Shown here piece by piece: positions 5,757 to 8,376 of a stretch of 8,376 nucleotides of DNA. Below the pieces are notes generated by a model. It searched no databases. It had not been told where the DNA came from and saw nothing but the letters and a program-made list of their open reading frames with translations. A program made the position numbers and the translations under genes. The DNA comes from Cenarchaeum sp. GTDB taxonomy: Archaea > Thermoproteota > Nitrososphaeria > Nitrososphaerales > Nitrosopumilaceae. Position 1 is the first letter of the stretch. Each line of letters begins with the position of its first letter. The stretch covers positions 1-8,376 of the forward strand of contig RKSK01000139.1 of NCBI GenBank assembly GCA_007570915.1, written 5' to 3'.

Positions 5757-6929
5757 TTGAAGGTCTCAAGGAAGGTCATGGGCGTAGAGTACGCCATCCG
5801 CGACATCGTCGCCGAGGCCCGGAGGCTCGAGGCCGCCGGCCGGAGGGTCACCTACCTCAACATCGGCGACCCGCCGTGGTACGGGTTTCAGGCCCCGCGC
5901 GGGGTCCTCGAGGAGCTCTCGCGCTCGGCCCTCGCCGGCCACGCGCACTATGCGCCGTCCGAGGGCCTCGCCGAGCTGCGCGCCGAGATCGCAAAAAAGG
6001 AGGCCGCAAAGGGCCTCGACTGCGGGGCCGAGGACGTGCTCGTCACAAACGGCGTCTCGGAGGCCCTCGACATGGTGATCGCCTCCATAGTCGAGGACGG
6101 CGACGAGGTCCTGCTGCCCGGCCCCTACTACCCGCCGTACGCGTCGTACATACGCCTGCACGGCGGCGTGCCGGTAGAGTTTGCGACAGACGCCGAGTCG
6201 TCAGAGCCGGACATTGCCGACATACGCTCAAAGGTGACGGGGAGGACCGTGGCGATCTGCGTCATAAACCCAAACAACCCGTCGGGGACCGTCTACGGCA
6301 AAAAGGCCCTCTCCGAGATTGTCGACATTGCCGCCGAGCGCGGCCTGTACGTCATATGCGACGAGATATACGACGAGATCGTCTTTGACGGCGGGTTTGA
6401 CGGGATTGGGTCAGTCGCGCGCGACGCGGCCGTCATTGTGCTAAACGGGTTCTCAAAGGTCCACCTGATGTCCGGCCTCAGGGCCGGCTACATGGCGTTC
6501 TCGCGCACGCCGGCCCTTGACGCCATACGCGAGCACCTCCCAAAGCTCGCGCGCGTGCGCATCGCGACATGCCTGCCCGTGCAGCACGCGGCCCTCGCGT
6601 CGCTGCGCATGCCAAACGGGTACATTGCGGACTTTGTCTCCGGCCTGAGGAAGAGGCGCGACGCCGTGGTCCGCGGGCTGGACTCTGTTCCCGGCCTGTC
6701 ATGCCCCGTCCCGAGGGGCGCGTTTTACGCGTTCCCGAGGATAGAGGACGAGCGGTTTGCCGACGACCGCAAGTTTGTCATGGGCCTGCTCGAGTCAAGG
6801 GGCGTGCTCACGGTCCACGGCTCGGGGTTTGGGAGCAGGTACGGCTCTGGCCACTTTCGCGTCGTGTTTCTTGCGCCAGTCGAGACGCTAGAGGGCGCAG
6901 TCGAGGCGATACGCTCGTACATGGCCTAG
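5757..6929 (+). CDS. PLP-dependent class I aminotransferase (Asp/Ala type)
   Basis: The 390-residue product is a fold-type I, class I/II aminotransferase, which moves an amino group between an amino acid and a 2-oxo acid in the cytosol. Visible landmarks are YLNIGDP (33-39), the substrate- and cofactor-site stretch VTNGVSEALD (96-105), PGPYYPPY (121-128), NPNNPSGTVY (171-180), DEIYDEI with the PLP-pyridine Asp D202 and Y205, the Schiff-base lysine K234 in GFSKVHLMSGLRAGY, and the carboxylate-binding arginine R368 in GHFRVVF. All catalytic residues are present and the length is normal, so it should be active. Substrate choice between aspartate, alanine or another amino acid cannot be read from sequence. 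TTG at 5757 is preferred because it follows a TATA box at 5726-5732 and gives the typical N-terminus MKVSRKVMGVEYAIRDI; ATG 5778 is the alternative and has a purine-rich AAGGAAGGT just before it. Third positions are almost all G or C. Its TAG stop overlaps the stop of the convergent PPOX gene. Confidence 0.93.
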   Translation: MKVSRKVMGVEYAIRDIVAEARRLEAAGRRVTYLNIGDPPWYGFQAPRGVLEELSRSALAGHAHYAPSEGLAELRAEIAKKEAAKGLDCGAEDVLVTNGVSEALDMVIASIVEDGDEVLLPGPYYPPYASYIRLHGGVPVEFATDAESSEPDIADIRSKVTGRTVAICVINPNNPSGTVYGKKALSEIVDIAAERGLYVICDEIYDEIVFDGGFDGIGSVARDAAVIVLNGFSKVHLMSGLRAGYMAFSRTPALDAIREHLPKLARVRIATCLPVQHAALASLRMPNGYIADFVSGLRKRRDAVVRGLDSVPGLSCPVPRGAFYAFPRIEDERFADDRKFVMGLLESRGVLTVHGSGFGSRYGSGHFRVVFLAPVETLEGAVEAIRSYMA

Positions 6930-7327
6930 TATTGCCACGACGTCGAGCGGTCCACGCTGACCTCTATGATGCAGTCCGTCTCGCGCAGGAGCTCGCGCGC
7001 CGGGCCAGAGTCGGCGTCCATGTACCTCGATATTATGCGCCTGGCGCCCTCTTGCACGCGCGCCGGCTCGCGCGCGAGGCGCGCGGCGCCGGACCCTGCG
7101 ACGGCGCGTATGCCCGGCGAGCGCACGCCCACGTCGACGCAGAACGCCGCGCGGCCCGTCGCCTCGACGTTTCTCGCCTTGACCGTGCGCGAGTGCGTGC
7201 CCACGCGTATCGTCTCGCCGTCAAGGTCGTACCACACGGGCACGACGTGCGGCTCGCCGGCCGCCGAGGCCGTCGCGAGGCGCATCACCTCGCCCCCGCG
7301 CAAAAACTCCGCTATGCCCTCCTCCAC
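6926..7327 (-). CDS. PPOX/split-barrel flavin- or F420-binding protein
   Basis: This 133-residue protein has the pyridoxamine-5'-phosphate-oxidase-like split beta-barrel fold. It shows the family opening MRLATASAAGEPHVVPVWYDLDG (15-37), the second strand pair with GTHSRTVKARNVEATGRA (43-60), and the closing SWQY. Members bind FMN, F420 or haem, usually as dimers, and reduce or oxidise small cofactors or substrates. An F420-linked role fits because an F420H2:NADP oxidoreductase lies two genes upstream in the same cluster, but the cofactor is not decided by the motifs I can see. It starts with GTG at 7327, preceded by GAGGGGAAG, a purine-rich possible ribosome site. The start overlaps the end of the upstream membrane-protein gene by 16 nt, which suggests coupled translation. 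It is convergent with the aminotransferase and shares its stop region. Confidence 0.85.
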   Translation of the reverse strand: MEEGIAEFLRGGEVMRLATASAAGEPHVVPVWYDLDGETIRVGTHSRTVKARNVEATGRAAFCVDVGVRSPGIRAVAGSGAARLAREPARVQEGARRIISRYMDADSGPARELLRETDCIIEVSVDRSTSWQY

Positions 7328-7542
7328 CTTCCCCTCGCCCCGTGGGCCGCAAGGGCCGCGCCAAAGGCGGCCATGCCGGCGGAGACCTTTTCGTTGGTGA
7401 CCTCGGCGTTTACAAGGTGGTCATAAAAGAACTCGGGGCCCACGAGGGCGAGCTGGCGCGCAAAGACGATCGCCGCGGACACGATAAAGAGGATCCCGAG
7501 CGGCAGGTGCCAGGCGCGCGCGCGGGGGTCGCTGGCCGGCAT
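7312..7542 (-). CDS. Small single-pass membrane protein of unknown function (76 aa)
   Basis: I do not recognise a named family. A hydrophobic segment at about residues 12-34 (LPLGILFIVSAAIVFARQLALVG) is long enough for one membrane span. It follows a basic N-terminus, so the C-terminal part (EFFYDHLVNAEVTNEK and an Ala/Gly-rich basic end) would probably lie outside, although orientation is uncertain. It starts with ATG 6 nt after the npdG stop and overlaps the PPOX start by 16 nt. This close packing between two genuine genes on the same strand is the main evidence that it is real. No clear Shine-Dalgarno sequence precedes it, so translation may depend on readthrough coupling from npdG. It may anchor or assist the redox partners, but that is inference only. 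Confidence 0.65.
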   Translation of the reverse strand: MPASDPRARAWHLPLGILFIVSAAIVFARQLALVGPEFFYDHLVNAEVTNEKVSAGMAAFGAALAAHGARGRWRRA

Positions 7543-7548
7543 TGCGCA

Positions 7549-8223
7549 TCAGACGAGCTTTATGCCCGGGCTCTTGAGCCTGTTGCGGACCATGGCGTTT
7601 AGCAGGAGCGGCGTGGCGACCTCGGCCATGTACGCAAGGGACCCGCCGCCGAGGCGCAGCGCGCGCAGGCCCTCAATGTCCGAGACGAGGCCGCACACGG
7701 CCTCGACGCACTCGTCCGAGTCGCCGCAGACAAATATGTCATAGTCGAGGGGCAGCGACGGGTCGGCGAGCTTTTTCTCGGATATGACGTGGAACGCCGA
7801 GACGAGCCTTGCGGGGTCGCGCATGTGCGCGGCGACCGTGTCGTGCGCGCTCTTCTTGCCGTCGCGAAACGGCACAAACTCAAAGCCCGCCCCTGTCCGC
7901 TCCATTGGCACGATCGGCGACACCACGACGCACGACTCGGGGGCAGACGGGAGGACGGCGGGGCAGACGGCGTCAATGTTCTCGTAGGGGATCGAGAGGA
8001 CGAGCGCGTCGGCGCCGGCGGCGGTGGCGGCGTTGGAGGCCCCCGTTATGTTCGAGGCCGCCGCCTCGCCGAGGGCCGCGCGCGCGGCGTCCGCGTACCC
8101 AGCTGCCGCCTCCTGCGCGCGGGCCTCGTCGCGCGACCCTATTATCACCTCGTGGCGCGGCGACCAGCGCAGCGCAAAGCCGCGGCCCATGGCCCCCGTG
8201 CCCCCGACGATCCCGACCCGCAC
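7549..8223 (-). CDS. npdG: F420H2:NADP oxidoreductase (NpdG/Fno family)
   Basis: The 224-residue product transfers hydride between coenzyme F420 and NADP(H) in the cytosol, linking the F420 pool to NADPH. The N-terminus is a Rossmann dinucleotide site, VGIVGGTGAMGRG (3-15), with the NADP-type basic pair SR at 30-31 (IIGSRDEARAQ). Further family features are VLSIPYENID (about 75-84), VVVSPIVPM where relatives have a DVT-like turn, SAFHVISEKKL, and FVCGDSDEC near residue 165. The length is typical of the family. GTG 8223 is chosen as start because it begins directly at the Rossmann strand and lies about 24 nt after the TATA stretch at 8241-8254. A longer in-frame version from 8367 would read back through that promoter and across the divergent gene, and adds 48 residues without family character. 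It is the first gene of a cluster with the small membrane protein and the PPOX protein. Confidence 0.9.
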   Translation of the reverse strand: MRVGIVGGTGAMGRGFALRWSPRHEVIIGSRDEARAQEAAAGYADAARAALGEAAASNITGASNAATAAGADALVLSIPYENIDAVCPAVLPSAPESCVVVSPIVPMERTGAGFEFVPFRDGKKSAHDTVAAHMRDPARLVSAFHVISEKKLADPSLPLDYDIFVCGDSDECVEAVCGLVSDIEGLRALRLGGGSLAYMAEVATPLLLNAMVRNRLKSPGIKLV

Positions 8224-8240
8224 GGCGGGGCCGGCGATAC

Positions 8241-8254
8241 TCTTATTATTATCT
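8241..8254. promoter_or_regulatory. Bidirectional TATA stretch, npdG / phosphatase
   Basis: TCTTATTATTATCT is the only AT-rich stretch in the 55 bp between two divergent genes. It is centred about 24 nt from the npdG GTG at 8223 and about 31 nt from the ATG at 8279. The repeated TTA/TAA units allow a TATA box in either direction. One TBP site, or two overlapping sites, would therefore drive both genes, both nearly leaderless. Confidence 0.55.
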
Positions 8255-8278
8255 CTAGCGCGCCTGCGCGCCACCCCA

Positions 8279-8376
8279 ATGGCACCCATAGTCTTTATGC
8301 GCCACGGGCAGGCCGAGAACAACACGAGGCGCGTCCTGGCCGGCCGCGCCGGCGGCATACGCCTCACGGACCTCGG
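8279..8376 (+). CDS. Histidine phosphatase / phosphoglycerate mutase family, partial
   Basis: The 98 bases to the window edge encode 32 residues beginning MAPIVFMRHGQAENN. FMRHGQAE is the signature of the histidine phosphatase superfamily, in which the His of RHG becomes phosphorylated. Members include cofactor-dependent phosphoglycerate mutases, small-molecule phosphatases and SixA-like enzymes; LAGRAGGIRLTDL fits the usual LxGxxDxPLTxxG continuation. The rest of the gene is outside the window, so the subfamily and whether it is complete cannot be told. The ATG at 8279 is supported by the TATA stretch at 8241-8254. It is divergent from npdG. Confidence 0.85.
   Translation, partial: MAPIVFMRHGQAENNTRRVLAGRAGGIRLTDL

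Noticed and set aside
6569..7426. Plus-strand 285-residue frame across the aminotransferase end and PPOX gene
   Set aside because: It spans two well-supported genes in other frames and is Arg/Ala-rich without motifs.
8224..8367. N-terminal extension of NpdG to 8367
   Set aside because: It would include the TATA stretch and run across the divergent phosphatase gene; the family begins at the Rossmann strand encoded from 8223.

Overview
The window looks like GC-rich archaeal DNA, most likely from a Thaumarchaeota/Nitrososphaerota relative of Cenarchaeum symbiosum. This is an inference from gene content and style. The reasons are TATA boxes about 24-31 nt before starts with almost no leader, use of GTG and TTG starts, an F420-type reductase (NpdG/Fno) beside a PPOX-fold protein, a very large secreted subtilase, and strong G/C preference at third codon positions in most genes.

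Layout. Positions 63-413 (+) hold a small unrecognised gene behind a clear TATA box. Positions 414-1720 hold no gene I can support; this lower-GC spacer carries two diverged copies of a roughly 105-bp foldback repeat and a third partial copy. Positions 1721-2305 (+) encode a prephenate-dehydratase-like protein without an ACT domain and with degraded active-site motifs. Five bases further on, the convergent 2311-5577 (-) gene encodes a 1088-residue secreted subtilase-like protein. It has recognisable Asp, oxyanion Asn and Ser motifs but no visible catalytic-His block, and its C-terminal tail looks foreign. A tRNA-Arg(TCG) gene (5642-5716, -) lies just upstream of it. It is divergent from a class I aminotransferase (5757-6929, +), and their promoters are interleaved within about 40 bp.

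The aminotransferase ends on a stop codon that overlaps the stop of a convergent three-gene cluster (7549-8223, 7312-7542, 6926-7327, all -). The cluster encodes an F420H2:NADP oxidoreductase, a small one-helix membrane protein and a PPOX/split-barrel flavin- or F420-binding protein. It probably forms one operon for F420/NADPH redox chemistry. Its promoter is a single AT-rich stretch at 8241-8254 shared with a divergent histidine-phosphatase gene that runs off the right edge.

The most unusual points are the apparent loss of the protease catalytic His together with a replaced C-terminus, the PDT-like protein with altered catalytic motifs, and the foldback repeat family in the gene-free spacer. 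I see no CRISPR array, rRNA, transposase or phage gene.
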